From positions 62,001 through 126,000 of the forward strand of contig CANBFE010000007.1 in the NCBI GenBank assembly GCA_947367855.1: DNA of 64,000 nt, given 5' to 3'. Shown one piece after another: positions 25,967-34,954 of this stretch. The position numbers were made by a program, and so were the translations under genes. The notes beneath the pieces were generated by a model. That model was not told the origin of the DNA. It saw only the letters and a list, made by a program, of their open reading frames with translations, and made no database searches. Numbering within the stretch: the first letter of the stretch is position 1; each line of letters starts with the position of its first letter. This DNA comes from an uncultured Lachnospiraceae bacterium (GTDB taxonomy: Bacteria > Bacillota > Clostridia > Lachnospirales > Lachnospiraceae).

Positions 25967-25977
25967 CCGGAAATTTG

Positions 25978-26490
25978 TTATAAAGACGGCAGATCCGGTT
26001 TCAGGACTTTCTCATAGCACCACCATTCTTCTCCAAACAGGCTGCATTCTCCCACCACATTAAAGTGTAATTTTGCATAGGAGCGTTCTGCCCTGGTGTT
26101 GGTTTTGCATACCAGGAAGCGAACGCCTTTACAGCCCCTGCGCCTTAACTCCTCCATTCCATGCCAGAGCAGCAGCCTGGCTATGCCCCTGTTCTGATAT
26201 GCCCTGTTTACCCCTAAGCGGGCCAGCTCACCTGCAGGACTCAATGCTTCGTCCCAGCAGGGCAGCTTCCCTACTTCCTCATCCCGGTCTATGGAGATGG
26301 CGCCCACCAGGGTTCCGTCTGCGTCCTTCAGACAAAACAGATCTCCCCGGGACAAGTCATTTTCCACATCCGCCTCACCCGGATAGTCTTCTGTCCACGC
26401 GCAGCATTCCGTGCCTGCCAGGGACCGGTAGAGCGCCAGAATCTCCCTCCGGTCTTCCTCTGCAGCCAGTGCAAAGATAAAATCTTTCAT
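25978..26490 (-). CDS. GNAT-family N-acetyltransferase
   Basis: This 170-residue acyltransferase has the acetyl-CoA motif RLGVNRAYQNRGIARLLL, followed by GCKGVRFLVCKTNTRAERSYAKLHF, the usual N-x-x-A-x-x-x-Y region in which the second substrate half forms. Its acceptor is unknown. It follows the hydratase gene by 15 bases and is likely in the same transcript. A ribosome site AAAGGAAAGAAA precedes the ATG. Confidence 0.85.
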   Translation of the reverse strand: MKDFIFALAAEEDRREILALYRSLAGTECCAWTEDYPGEADVENDLSRGDLFCLKDADGTLVGAISIDRDEEVGKLPCWDEALSPAGELARLGVNRAYQNRGIARLLLWHGMEELRRRGCKGVRFLVCKTNTRAERSYAKLHFNVVGECSLFGEEWWCYEKVLKPDLPSL

Positions 26491-26505
26491 TTCTTTTCTT
26501 TCCTT

Positions 26506-28815
26506 TTATCCCACACGGTTATAGTTGATCAGGCAGCCTTTCAGGATAATCTGCCGTTCCTCGCCGGTCAGTTCTCCCAGACGGAGTTCGAAGGGTTCCA
26601 GTCCCCCTTTCTCCACCACATAGGCCGTAATAACCTCGGTCTTCTCCTCCACAGCCTTCCGGATATCCGGAATAAACAGATAGTCCAGATTCTTAAACGG
26701 CAGCTTACCCTCCTCAATGAGAAAAGGCAGCATCCCCCAGTTGATCAGATTGGAACGGTATCTCTTTGTGGCATATTCGTTGGCAATATTGGCCCAGCCC
26801 CCAAGCACTTTCTGGCAGGAGGCGGCCTGCTCTCTGGCGGAGCCGTCTCCGGGCTTCACCGCAAAAATGGTGGAGCCGAATCCTGTGTTATTGTGGTTTA
26901 TCTCCGGATACTTCTGTTTGATCTCGCCGATTATCTCCTTCAGCACAGGAATCACCTGGCAGGGATGCTCTCCCATCAGGCGGGACTTCTCTGCCTTTTG
27001 GATTTCCTTGGCCCGGGCCACATACCCGGGATCCTTGCGGCTTAAGGTAAACTCCGCCAGCCCCAGGGGATTGGAGCGGTAGGAAGAAGTCTCTCCGGAA
27101 GGAATCAGTTCGTCTGTGGTGGTTACCGGATCATGGATCTCGCTGACCACCTGCAGAACCAGATTCTCCGGCAATGCCCCCATCTCCGGCCAGTCCTTGA
27201 TATTGGGGCCAAGCTGAATCTCTACATCCGGGTCCGCTACGCCTTTGGAATCAAAAATACGGTTTGCATAAATTTTGCTGTCAAAGTGATATTTATATTT
27301 TCCGATTTCTCCGTCAAAATCCGTGGCAGGAGTCAGTATCCCCTTGTTGGCCGCAGTAGCTGCTATGGAACGGGCATCCATCAGTGCAACGGAGGAAATC
27401 TGGCCGTTTTGGAGCTTGCTGCCCTCACGGTTGGGGAAATTTCTGGTGGAATGGCGGATGCTGAAAGCATTGTTGGCCGGAGTATCTCCCGCGCCGAAAC
27501 AGGGACCGCAGAAAGCGGTCTTCATGACGGCGCCTGTCTCCATGATGGCCGCAGCGCATCCGTTTCTCACCAGTTCCATGTAAACCGGCATGGAGGCAGG
27601 ATATACGCTTAACGTAAAACCGTCAAAACCAATGGAGGATCCTTTCAGGATATCCGCCGCAGCGCAGATATTCTCAAATCCGCCGCCTGCACAGCCTGCT
27701 ATAATGCCCTGGTCCACCATAAATTTGCCGTTTTTCACCTTGTCCTTCAAATGGAACAGAGCCTCGCCGTCCGCTCCTTTTGCGCCATCCAGGCTGACTT
27801 CCCCCCGCTTTTCCGTCTCATCCAGGATATCCATCAGATTGGCGTTTAATTCTTCGATTGTATACGTATTGCTGGGATGAAAGGGCATGGCAATCATTGG
27901 CCGCACTGCGGAAAGATCCACTTTGATCATGCCGTCATAATATGCCGTTTCCCCGGGCGCAAGCTGCTTATAGTCTTCTTTGCGTCCGTGAATTTCATAA
28001 AATTCCTCAATTTCCTTATCTGTCTCCCAGATTGAAGAAAGGCATGTAGTCTCTGTGGTCATCACATCAATGCCGATACGGAAGTCCGCACTGAGGGAAG
28101 CCACACCCGGCCCCACAAACTCCATCACCTTATTCTTCACATAGCCTAATCTGAAAACGGCTCCTATGATGGCCAGCGCCACGTCCTGGGGCCCAACCCC
28201 CTTCACCGGGGCTCCGGTGAGATACACGCCCACCACCTGTGGTCTGTTAATGTCATAGGTCTGGTTCAGCAGCTGCTTTACCAGTTCCGGTCCGCCCTCG
28301 CCCACTGCCATGGTGCCCAATGCCCCGTAACGGGTATGGGAATCAGATCCAAGAATCATCTGGCCGCTGACCGCAAGCATCTCCCTGGCATACTGATGGA
28401 TCACCGCCTGATGAGGAGGCACATAGACTCCGCCGTATTTCTTGGCACAGGAAAGTCCGAACATGTGATCGTCCTCATTGATGGTTCCACCCACAGCGCA
28501 CAGGGAATTGTGACAGTTTGTCAGTACATAGGGCATGGGAAATTTCTCCAGTCCCGAGGCCCTTGCAGTCTGTATAATGCCCACAAAGGTAATGTCATGA
28601 CTGGTGAGCTTATCGAACCTGATTTTCAGCTTATCCATAGTACCTGAAGTATTATGACTCTCCAGGATACCGTAACAGATTGTCTGCTTTGCCGCCTCAG
28701 ACCTGGTAACTTCCTTACCTGTTTTGTGCAAAAGAGCCTGCTGCGCTTCCGGACCGTCGGGGATGATCTCCCTGCCGTTCACCAGATATGCGCCACTCTG
28801 CATCAATTCTATCAT
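26506..28815 (-). CDS. Aconitase-family hydratase
   Basis: This 769-residue iron-sulphur hydratase of the aconitase superfamily likely isomerises citrate/isocitrate or a related tricarboxylate. It shows VLTNCHNSLCAVGGT, LGSDSHTRYGALGTMAVGEGG, the Fe-S cysteines in CGPCFGAGDTPANNAFSI and DQGIIAGCAGGGFENI, and substrate-binding SIRHSTRNFPNREG. The swivel-like C-terminal domain contains WGMLPFLIEEG. The length and this motif order match the clostridial 'hydratase' clade, whose substrate is not firmly established. I chose the ATG at 28813-28815 because GGAGAG precedes it; the 55 upstream codons run through a 25-bp repeat and are not real protein. Confidence 0.85.
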   Translation of the reverse strand: MIELMQSGAYLVNGREIIPDGPEAQQALLHKTGKEVTRSEAAKQTICYGILESHNTSGTMDKLKIRFDKLTSHDITFVGIIQTARASGLEKFPMPYVLTNCHNSLCAVGGTINEDDHMFGLSCAKKYGGVYVPPHQAVIHQYAREMLAVSGQMILGSDSHTRYGALGTMAVGEGGPELVKQLLNQTYDINRPQVVGVYLTGAPVKGVGPQDVALAIIGAVFRLGYVKNKVMEFVGPGVASLSADFRIGIDVMTTETTCLSSIWETDKEIEEFYEIHGRKEDYKQLAPGETAYYDGMIKVDLSAVRPMIAMPFHPSNTYTIEELNANLMDILDETEKRGEVSLDGAKGADGEALFHLKDKVKNGKFMVDQGIIAGCAGGGFENICAAADILKGSSIGFDGFTLSVYPASMPVYMELVRNGCAAAIMETGAVMKTAFCGPCFGAGDTPANNAFSIRHSTRNFPNREGSKLQNGQISSVALMDARSIAATAANKGILTPATDFDGEIGKYKYHFDSKIYANRIFDSKGVADPDVEIQLGPNIKDWPEMGALPENLVLQVVSEIHDPVTTTDELIPSGETSSYRSNPLGLAEFTLSRKDPGYVARAKEIQKAEKSRLMGEHPCQVIPVLKEIIGEIKQKYPEINHNNTGFGSTIFAVKPGDGSAREQAASCQKVLGGWANIANEYATKRYRSNLINWGMLPFLIEEGKLPFKNLDYLFIPDIRKAVEEKTEVITAYVVEKGGLEPFELRLGELTGEERQIILKGCLINYNRVG

Positions 28816-28930
28816 AATATTCTCTCCTATTCCAGTTCCGCCTTCCCTTGCACGCCCTCTCCTCTGGAAGGAAATTTCTGCCGGATAGGGCTCTGCCTCA
28901 ATTTCCTTCCCGGGCGCGCTTCGGTCCGGC

Positions 28931-29020
28931 TGCTTTCCAGTTCCGCCTTTGACACTGCTTTCCAGTTCCGCCTTTGACACTGCTTTCCAGTTCCGCCTTG
29001 GATACTGCTTTCCGGTTCCG
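28931..29020 (-). repeat. 25-bp tandem repeat upstream of the aconitase-family gene
   Basis: Three full units (28931-28955, 28956-28980, 28981-29005; the third differs at two or three bases) and a partial fourth share the minus-strand core GGCGGAACTGGAAAGCAGT. A related GGCGGAACTGGAATAGGAGA forms the hydratase ribosome binding region (about 28822-28845). The repeats fill the gap between the phosphoesterase stop and the hydratase leader. Confidence 0.85.
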
Positions 29021-30010
29021 TTATTCTGCCGCGCTTTGCTCCGCTCCAGTCACATGAAGTAAAATGGCATTTCCCTGGAAGCCAACGCCGCCCACCAGTT
29101 GAAGTACATTTTTTTCGCCTTCTATGACATCCCTGTCATAAAAATGGACATGTCCGGCCAGAACCAATTCCACCGGGCTTGCGGAAGCCGTAGTCAGGCT
29201 GACAAACTTTTCCGAATCCTCGTTAGGGTAGATCCCTCCGAAATTTCCTGCGCCAATGACAACTGGACTTCCCCATGCCTCCCTGGATCTGGCCAGAACA
29301 GACTGGGTCATAAAAGGCACATGGGCCATCACAATCACCGGGCGGTTCTCCTCCAGAATTTTCTCATATTCCGGCAGCGCGGCGCCCTCCACCTGATTGG
29401 TGCTGTCGTCTATCCCAACCACCAGGAATTCGCCGAAATCCAGGCTCTGGACGGCCTTGCCACCCTGTGTAAAAGTCTGCAGAAGGGGAAGATATGTCTC
29501 TCTTCCCGTCTCCGTCATATACTCCCAGGGATAGGTCCAGTCATGGTTGCCGTTGACGTAGAGCCAGGGCATGTCCAGTCCTGCCAACTGTTCCTCAAGC
29601 CACTGCAGGTTTGCCGCCGAGGGCGTATCAATGATGTCTCCGCCCAAAAGCACTCCATCCACTTCCTTTTCGTTGGCGTAACGAATCCACTCCGGAAACT
29701 GTTCTGCGGAGGGCACCCCTTCCTCGTTGACAAATTCCGGAAAGCGCAGATCCTCATTTTCCTTTTCCTGCGCCGAGACATCCTCTCCTCTGACTACCAC
29801 ATGGGTATCCGTCAGGAACAACAGGGTGTACTCCCTCTCAAGTCCTTCTATGAAAACGGTTTCCTCCGTAATATGCTTTTCCCAATTTTGTCCGGAATCA
29901 ATTCTGCCGCAGCCCATAGACAGGGGCAGTACCGTAAGCATCATGCCAATGGACGCAAGGGCGTGCCATAATGCACGCCCTCGCATAAACTTTTCCTTCT
30001 TTAACTCCAT
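29021..30010 (-). CDS. Calcineurin-like metallophosphoesterase lipoprotein
   Basis: This is a probable surface-anchored phosphoesterase of about 329 residues. After MELKKEKFMRGRALWH a hydrophobic stretch ends in LSMGC, a lipobox. The two-metal motifs are all present: FLTDTHVVV, GVLLGGDIID, VNGNHDWTYP, VMAHVPF and LAGHVHFYD. The ATG at 30008-30010 is preferred because GGAGAG sits six bases upstream. It begins 36 bases after the glgP stop, so it may be co-transcribed. Substrate unknown. Confidence 0.87.
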   Translation of the reverse strand: MELKKEKFMRGRALWHALASIGMMLTVLPLSMGCGRIDSGQNWEKHITEETVFIEGLEREYTLLFLTDTHVVVRGEDVSAQEKENEDLRFPEFVNEEGVPSAEQFPEWIRYANEKEVDGVLLGGDIIDTPSAANLQWLEEQLAGLDMPWLYVNGNHDWTYPWEYMTETGRETYLPLLQTFTQGGKAVQSLDFGEFLVVGIDDSTNQVEGAALPEYEKILEENRPVIVMAHVPFMTQSVLARSREAWGSPVVIGAGNFGGIYPNEDSEKFVSLTTASASPVELVLAGHVHFYDRDVIEGEKNVLQLVGGVGFQGNAILLHVTGAEQSAAE

Positions 30011-30045
30011 AGCTCTCTCCATGGAACAGAGTTCTCACTTTCTGC

Positions 30046-32622
30046 TCAGTCCAGAGTCACCTTACCCAGATGCCAGATCTCATCCACATACTCCTGAATG
30101 GTTCTGTCGGAGGTGAACTTGCCGGAGCATGCCACGTTCAGGATGGCGCTCTTTGCCCAGCCTGCCGTATCGCGATACGCCGCTTCCACCTTCTTCTGTG
30201 CCTCCGCATAGGCCTTGAAATCCTTCAGGATGAAATACATATCCGCCTTGGAGGTGGACTTGGTATTCAGCAGCGAATTGTACAGCGGGAGGAACAGCTC
30301 CTTATCCTTAGCGTAGGTGCCGTCAATCAGCTGTGTCACCACCTTATGAATATCCGCGTCGGCATTGAAAATCTGCATGGGATCATAGCCGCCGTTGTTC
30401 TCAAAGTGGATAACCTCGTTGGAAGACAGACCGAAAATAAAGGCATTCTCCCTTCCTACTTCCTCCACGATCTCCACGTTTGCGCCGTCCATGGTTCCCA
30501 GTGTCAGGGCACCGTTTAACATAAACTTCATATTACCCGTGCCGGAAGCCTCCTTGCTGGCCGTGGAAATCTGCTCGGACACATCCGATGCGGCAAAGAT
30601 GATCTCCGCGTTGGACACATTGTAGTTTTCGATAAATACCACCTTGATCCTGCCCTTGATGGATGCGTCGTTGTTCACCACATCCGCCACGGCGTTGATC
30701 AGCTTGATGGTCAGCTTGGCATTGCGGTAGCCTGCCGCAGCCTTTGCGCCGAAGATAAAGGTTCTGGGGAAGAACTCCATCTCCGGATGAGCCTTCAGCT
30801 CGTTGTACAGGTACATCACATGGAGAATGTTCATCAGCTGTCTCTTGTACTCGTGGAGACGCTTTACCTGCACGTCGAAAATGGAATCCGGATCCACTTC
30901 GATGCCGTTGTGTTCTTTGATATATTTTGCCAGACGAAGCTTGTTCTGGTACTTGATCTCCATGAACTCCTTCTGGGCTGTCTTGTCCTCCGCCAGCTTC
31001 TTCAGACCGGCGATCTGGGGCAGATCCGTGATCCAGCCGTCTCCCACCTGCTTTGTCACCCACTCTGCCAGAAGGGGATTGCCGTGGAGCAGGAAACGTC
31101 TCTGGGTAATGCCGTTGGTCTTGTTGTTGAAGCGCTCGGGGAACATCTCATAGAAGTCCTTCAGCTCCTCACTCTTCAGGATCTCCGTGTGCAGCCTTGC
31201 CACACCGTTGACGGAATAGCCTGCCACGATTGCCATATGGGCCATCTTCACCTGTCCATCGTAGAGGATAGCCATTTTGCGGATCTTCTCCCCTACATTG
31301 ACATTATAAATATGCGCATATTTCTCTTCAATCTGCTGTACAAACCTGCGGTTGATCTCTTCCACAATCTGATAAATTCTGGGAAGCAGTCTGGAGAACA
31401 GGTCAATGGGCCATTTCTCAAGAGCCTCTGCCATGATGGTATGGTTGGTGTACGCACAGGTCCTGGTGGTGATATCCCATGCCTCGTCCCAGCCCAGATT
31501 GTAGTCGTCCAAAAGGATGCGCATCAGCTCAGGGATCGCCACCGTGGGATGGGTATCGTTGAGCTGGAAGGTAACCTTCTCCGGGAAACCGTGAATATCA
31601 TCATGTTTTCTCATATATTTCTCCACTGCCTCCTGCACGGACGCGGAAATGAAGAAATACTGCTGCTTCAGACGCAGTTCCTTGCCTGCATAGTGATTGT
31701 CATTGGGATAGAGCACGTCCACCAGGTTCCTGGCCAGGTTCTCCTGCTCCACTGCCTTGCTGTAGTCGCCCTTGTCAAACGCATCCAGACGGAAGCCTGC
31801 CATGGACTCCGCATCCCAGATACGCAGCGTATTCACGATACCGTTGCCGTATCCCACGATGGGCAGATCGTAGGGAATGGCCCTTACTGCCTGATACCCC
31901 TCCTGCACGAAATGGTTTCTGCCGTTCTCGTCACACTGCACGGACACATAGCCGCCGAATTTCACCACCTTTGCGTACTCGGGCCTGCGCAGCTCAAAAG
32001 GATTGCCGTCCGCCAGCCAGTCATCGGGAACTTCCCTCTGGAAGCCGTCCTCGATCTTCTGCTTGAACATGCCGTAACGATAGCGGATGCCGCAGCCGTA
32101 AGCAGGATATCCCAGGGTAGCCAGGGAATCCAGGAAACAGGCCGCAAGCCGTCCCAGTCCGCCGTTGCCCAGAGCGGCATCCGGCTCCTGGTCCTCAAGC
32201 ACGTTGATATCCACGCCAAGCTCCTCCAGAACTTCCTTCGCCCCCTGGTAAGCCTGCAGGTTAATCATGTTGTTGCCCAGGGCACGTCCCATCAGAAACT
32301 CCATGGACATATAGTAGACCATCTTGGGATCTTCCTTGTCATATGCCTCCTGGGTAGTCATCCAATTGCCGATCACCCTGTCCTTTATGGAATAAGATGC
32401 TGCCTGAAAAATCTGCTGGGGCGTAGCCTCCTCCAGATTTTTGCGGAACATATTCATTACGTTGTAAAGGATACTTCTCTTGAAAAGCTCTTTGTCAAAA
32501 ACAGGCTTCTCCTCCGCTTCCTTTACGGCCGCCGCGTTTTCGGCATTTACCGTCCCCTCTTCACAGGCGGTGCAGGTACTGCTTTTCAGTTCAACCGAAT
32601 CTGTCACATTCCTATTTTCCAC
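30046..32622 (-). CDS. glgP: Glycogen/maltodextrin phosphorylase
   Basis: It releases glucose 1-phosphate from alpha-1,4-glucans, a cytosolic PLP enzyme. The 858 residues contain MSMEFLMGRALGNNMIN, DAALGNGGLGRLAACFLDS, YGCGIRYRYGMF, FQLNDTHPTVAIPELMR, RLHEYKRQLMNILH and the PLP site SKEASGTGNMKFMLNGALT with EIVEEVGRENAFIFG. A 40-residue N-terminal extension rich in Cys, Thr and Glu precedes the family core. The start is GTG (32620-32622) with AAAGGAG ten bases upstream. A perfect-spacing promoter drives it. Confidence 0.96.
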   Translation of the reverse strand: MENRNVTDSVELKSSTCTACEEGTVNAENAAAVKEAEEKPVFDKELFKRSILYNVMNMFRKNLEEATPQQIFQAASYSIKDRVIGNWMTTQEAYDKEDPKMVYYMSMEFLMGRALGNNMINLQAYQGAKEVLEELGVDINVLEDQEPDAALGNGGLGRLAACFLDSLATLGYPAYGCGIRYRYGMFKQKIEDGFQREVPDDWLADGNPFELRRPEYAKVVKFGGYVSVQCDENGRNHFVQEGYQAVRAIPYDLPIVGYGNGIVNTLRIWDAESMAGFRLDAFDKGDYSKAVEQENLARNLVDVLYPNDNHYAGKELRLKQQYFFISASVQEAVEKYMRKHDDIHGFPEKVTFQLNDTHPTVAIPELMRILLDDYNLGWDEAWDITTRTCAYTNHTIMAEALEKWPIDLFSRLLPRIYQIVEEINRRFVQQIEEKYAHIYNVNVGEKIRKMAILYDGQVKMAHMAIVAGYSVNGVARLHTEILKSEELKDFYEMFPERFNNKTNGITQRRFLLHGNPLLAEWVTKQVGDGWITDLPQIAGLKKLAEDKTAQKEFMEIKYQNKLRLAKYIKEHNGIEVDPDSIFDVQVKRLHEYKRQLMNILHVMYLYNELKAHPEMEFFPRTFIFGAKAAAGYRNAKLTIKLINAVADVVNNDASIKGRIKVVFIENYNVSNAEIIFAASDVSEQISTASKEASGTGNMKFMLNGALTLGTMDGANVEIVEEVGRENAFIFGLSSNEVIHFENNGGYDPMQIFNADADIHKVVTQLIDGTYAKDKELFLPLYNSLLNTKSTSKADMYFILKDFKAYAEAQKKVEAAYRDTAGWAKSAILNVACSGKFTSDRTIQEYVDEIWHLGKVTLD

Positions 32623-32666
32623 GTCTTTTCTCCTTTCGTCCCTTCGTCTATAGAAACGCCGTCCCT

Positions 32667-32695
32667 ATTATACCAAAATTTAGCTCTCTTTCCAA
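32667..32695 (-). promoter_or_regulatory. Promoter of glgP
   Basis: Minus-strand TTGGAA (32690-32695) and TATAAT (32667-32672) with a 17-base spacer; initiation about 35-40 bases before the GTG start. Confidence 0.85.
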
Positions 32696-32714
32696 CTGAT
32701 TTTTTTATAAAATT

Positions 32715-32752
32715 AAAAAAAGGGCAGAATTGCCTCAACAAAATCTGCCCCT
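32715..32752 (-). terminator. Intrinsic terminator after the nuclease-fold gene cluster
   Basis: Minus-strand GGGGCAGATTTTG...CAATTCTGCCC with a run of seven T. It ends transcripts of the 32864-34954 genes before the glgP promoter. Confidence 0.85.
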
Positions 32753-32863
32753 TCAATCAATCAGAACCTTTTTCCCTGCAAAAGCAAACCCGTATTTCCG
32801 GAATCTCTCCCGGGATATCCCTTTTGTAATATCCTTCCATTTTCCGAATACAACGCCGTCATA

Positions 32864-33019
32864 TCAGTTTTTTACTTCTTCTTTCTCCGCAAATCCAAAT
32901 TCATCCATCGCAGCAAATACTGCATCCTCTGTAAAACCAAAGGACGTGCCATACTTACTGGACGTAGTAGATTTTAAGATTCTACCTTTCCACGATAAAT
33001 TATTCTTATCTGCCGCCAT
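32864..33019 (-). CDS. Small hypothetical protein (51 aa)
   Basis: I do not recognise this 51-residue product. It begins MAADKNNLSWKGRILKSTT and ends with an acidic-aromatic helix (DAVFAAMDEFGFAEKEEVKN). The ATG at 33017-33019 has AGGAAG five bases upstream and lies eight bases after the nuclease-fold stop, so it is likely coupled to that gene. The second copy of the nuclease-fold gene lacks this follower. It could be a genuine small partner or the remnant of a longer gene. Confidence 0.45.
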   Translation of the reverse strand: MAADKNNLSWKGRILKSTTSSKYGTSFGFTEDAVFAAMDEFGFAEKEEVKN

Positions 33020-33027
33020 CCGTCTTC

Positions 33028-34017
33028 CTAAAGCCGGGAAGCGTACTTCCCCCTCTCCTCCGCAGGAATCTTTATAGCCTCCATCGCCTGTTCTGCCGTC
33101 CATTTCATGCTGTCCATCAAATTTCTGACTGCAGAGAGAATGGCATTATCCGTCCCCTTTTCCATGCCTTTTTCCATGCCTTTTTCCATGCCTTTTTCCA
33201 TGCCCTTTTCCATCCCCATTTCCATCCCCATTTCCATCCCCTTTTCCATACCCTTTTCCATACCCATTTCCATACCTTTTTCCCTGCTTTCCTCTATTAT
33301 CACATCTATTTCATCCTTCATTAATTCCCTCAATGCTTCACACATACCCGACTCCCTCCTGATCCTGTTATATAAGCTTTTGTTTGCAAAAATACTCGCC
33401 TGCAGCACCGCATCCGCATTATGCCGGTCTCCCGGTCTTGTCAGTCTCTCCACCCCGGCAAGAAAGGCCCTTACATCCTCCGCCTCTGCATTCCTGGACA
33501 GTATCCGCAGGCTGCTGTGGGTTTCCCGGCTTAACTGCCCAGTCACCACAATCTGGGTGTCAAAGAAACCGTTCCCAAGAATATAATATATCCCCGGAAA
33601 GCGCTCTTCCGGTGTCCTTCCTGACTTTCTGAATGTTTCAAACAGTTCCCGGGGATATGCTTCCCGGAAAATCGATACGGTCAGTTCCTCCTCCGGCACC
33701 TGGTTCACCCTCTCTCCCAGTCCCTTATACAGACACGCATATCCCATGGTCTTGTAATAATCGTCTATCGTAAGGCCGTCTTCCGGACTCTTATACTCCA
33801 CTACATTATATTTTTTGAAAATGCGCCCTATTTCATTCTCTATCTGCACATCCGCCAGCTTTTTGATAATCAATAAGTCCATCTGAAGCGGCTTCTTGCT
33901 AAGGTTGTACTCCCGCTGAAACTCCAACTCTTCCCTGTTGGATATCAGTTCCAGTTCCGCTGCCCCGTAGAAGCCCGGATGCCATTGTATCTCTGTTTTT
34001 TCCAGATTATCCCCCAT
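33028..34017 (-). CDS. PD-(D/E)XK-like (Rpn-related) protein, copy 1, with GMEK repeats
   Basis: About 329 residues. The core holds LQMDLLIIKK and, 25 residues on, VVEYKSPEDGLT, which fits the D...ExK pattern of PD-(D/E)XK nuclease folds such as Rpn recombination-promoting nucleases. Later segments (YYILGNGFFDTQIVVTGQL, WTAEQAMEAIKIP) are shared with copy 2. Residues about 262-301 are ten GME(K/M) tetrads encoded by a 12-bp tandem repeat, absent from copy 2. I chose the ATG at 34015-34017 with GGGGAGGTGGG upstream. Rpn proteins promote recA-independent recombination in E. coli; activity here is untested. Confidence 0.68.
   Translation of the reverse strand: MGDNLEKTEIQWHPGFYGAAELELISNREELEFQREYNLSKKPLQMDLLIIKKLADVQIENEIGRIFKKYNVVEYKSPEDGLTIDDYYKTMGYACLYKGLGERVNQVPEEELTVSIFREAYPRELFETFRKSGRTPEERFPGIYYILGNGFFDTQIVVTGQLSRETHSSLRILSRNAEAEDVRAFLAGVERLTRPGDRHNADAVLQASIFANKSLYNRIRRESGMCEALRELMKDEIDVIIEESREKGMEMGMEKGMEKGMEMGMEMGMEKGMEKGMEKGMEKGMEKGTDNAILSAVRNLMDSMKWTAEQAMEAIKIPAEERGKYASRL
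33157..33284 (-). repeat. 12-bp tandem repeat encoding GME(K/M)
   Basis: Ten consecutive degenerate 12-bp units (plus-strand form TTTTCCATGCCT and variants) lie inside copy 1. Twelve bases keep the frame, so unit gain or loss would change protein length without disrupting it. Confidence 0.9.
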
Positions 34018-34108
34018 GGGCCCCACCTCCCCTTTCCGTCCCGCTTTCACCGGAATCTGCCGCCTGCAGTGACGGACCGTCCCGCTGCAAGGTCTTCTGC
34101 TTCCTAAT

Positions 34109-34954
34109 CTAAAGCCGGGAAGCGTACTTCCCCCTCTCCTCCGCAGGAATCTTTATGGCTTCCATCGCCTGTTCTGCCGTCCATTTCATGCTGTCCATCA
34201 AATTCCTGACTGCAGAAACCATGCCTTCCTCTACTGCCGCATCTATTTCATCCTTCATTAATTCTCTCAATGCTTCACACATACCCGACTCCCTCCTGAT
34301 CCTGTTATATAAGCTTTTGTTTGCAAAAATACTCGCCTGCAGCACCGCATCCGCATTATGCCGGTCTCCCGGTCTTGTCAGTCTCTCCACCCCGGCAAGA
34401 AAGGCCCTTACATCCTCCGCCTCTGCATTCCTGGACAGTATCCGCAGGCTGCTGTGGGTTTCCCGGCTTAACTGCCCAGTCACCACAATCTGGGTGTCAA
34501 AGAAACCGTTCCCAAGAATATAATATATCCCCGGAAAGCGCTCTTCCGGTGTCCTTCCTGACTTTCTGAATGTTTCAAACAGTTCCCGGGGATATGCTTC
34601 CCGGAAAATCGATACGGTCAGTTCCTCCTCCGGCACCTGGTTCACCCTCTCTCCCAGTCCCTTATACAGACACGCATATCCCATGGTCTTGTAATAATCG
34701 TCTATCGTAAGGCCGTCTTCCGGACTCTTATACTCCACTACATTATATTTTTTGAAAATGCGCCCTATTTCATTCTCTATCTGCACATCCGCCAGCTTTT
34801 TGATAATCAATAAGTCCATCTGAAGCGGCTTCTTGCTAAGGTTGTACTCCCGCTGAAACTCCAACTCTTCCCTGTTGGAAATCAGTTCCAGTTCCGCTGC
34901 CCCGTAGAAGCCCGGATGCCATTGTATCTCTGTCTTTTCCAGATTACCCCCCAT
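34109..34954 (-). CDS. PD-(D/E)XK-like (Rpn-related) protein, copy 2
   Basis: This 281-residue near-twin of copy 1 has the same MDLLIIKK and VVEYKSPED motifs but a short DEIDAAVEEGMVSAV junction in place of the GMEK repeats. This is probably the ancestral, unexpanded form. The ATG at 34952-34954 has GGAGGT seven bases upstream. It lies first in the two-gene unit; the 54-base linker to copy 1's region suggests one transcript. Confidence 0.68.
   Translation of the reverse strand: MGGNLEKTEIQWHPGFYGAAELELISNREELEFQREYNLSKKPLQMDLLIIKKLADVQIENEIGRIFKKYNVVEYKSPEDGLTIDDYYKTMGYACLYKGLGERVNQVPEEELTVSIFREAYPRELFETFRKSGRTPEERFPGIYYILGNGFFDTQIVVTGQLSRETHSSLRILSRNAEAEDVRAFLAGVERLTRPGDRHNADAVLQASIFANKSLYNRIRRESGMCEALRELMKDEIDAAVEEGMVSAVRNLMDSMKWTAEQAMEAIKIPAEERGKYASRL

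Noticed and set aside
28816..28980. N-terminal extension of the aconitase-family protein
   Set aside because: The 55 codons run through the 25-bp repeats, and the internal ATG has the ribosome site and the family N-terminus.
30787..32829. 680-codon plus-strand open frame opposite glgP
   Set aside because: Entirely antisense to glycogen phosphorylase, no ribosome site and shadow-like composition.
33157..33284. CRISPR array
   Set aside because: The repeats are contiguous 12-bp units without spacers and are in frame within a gene.
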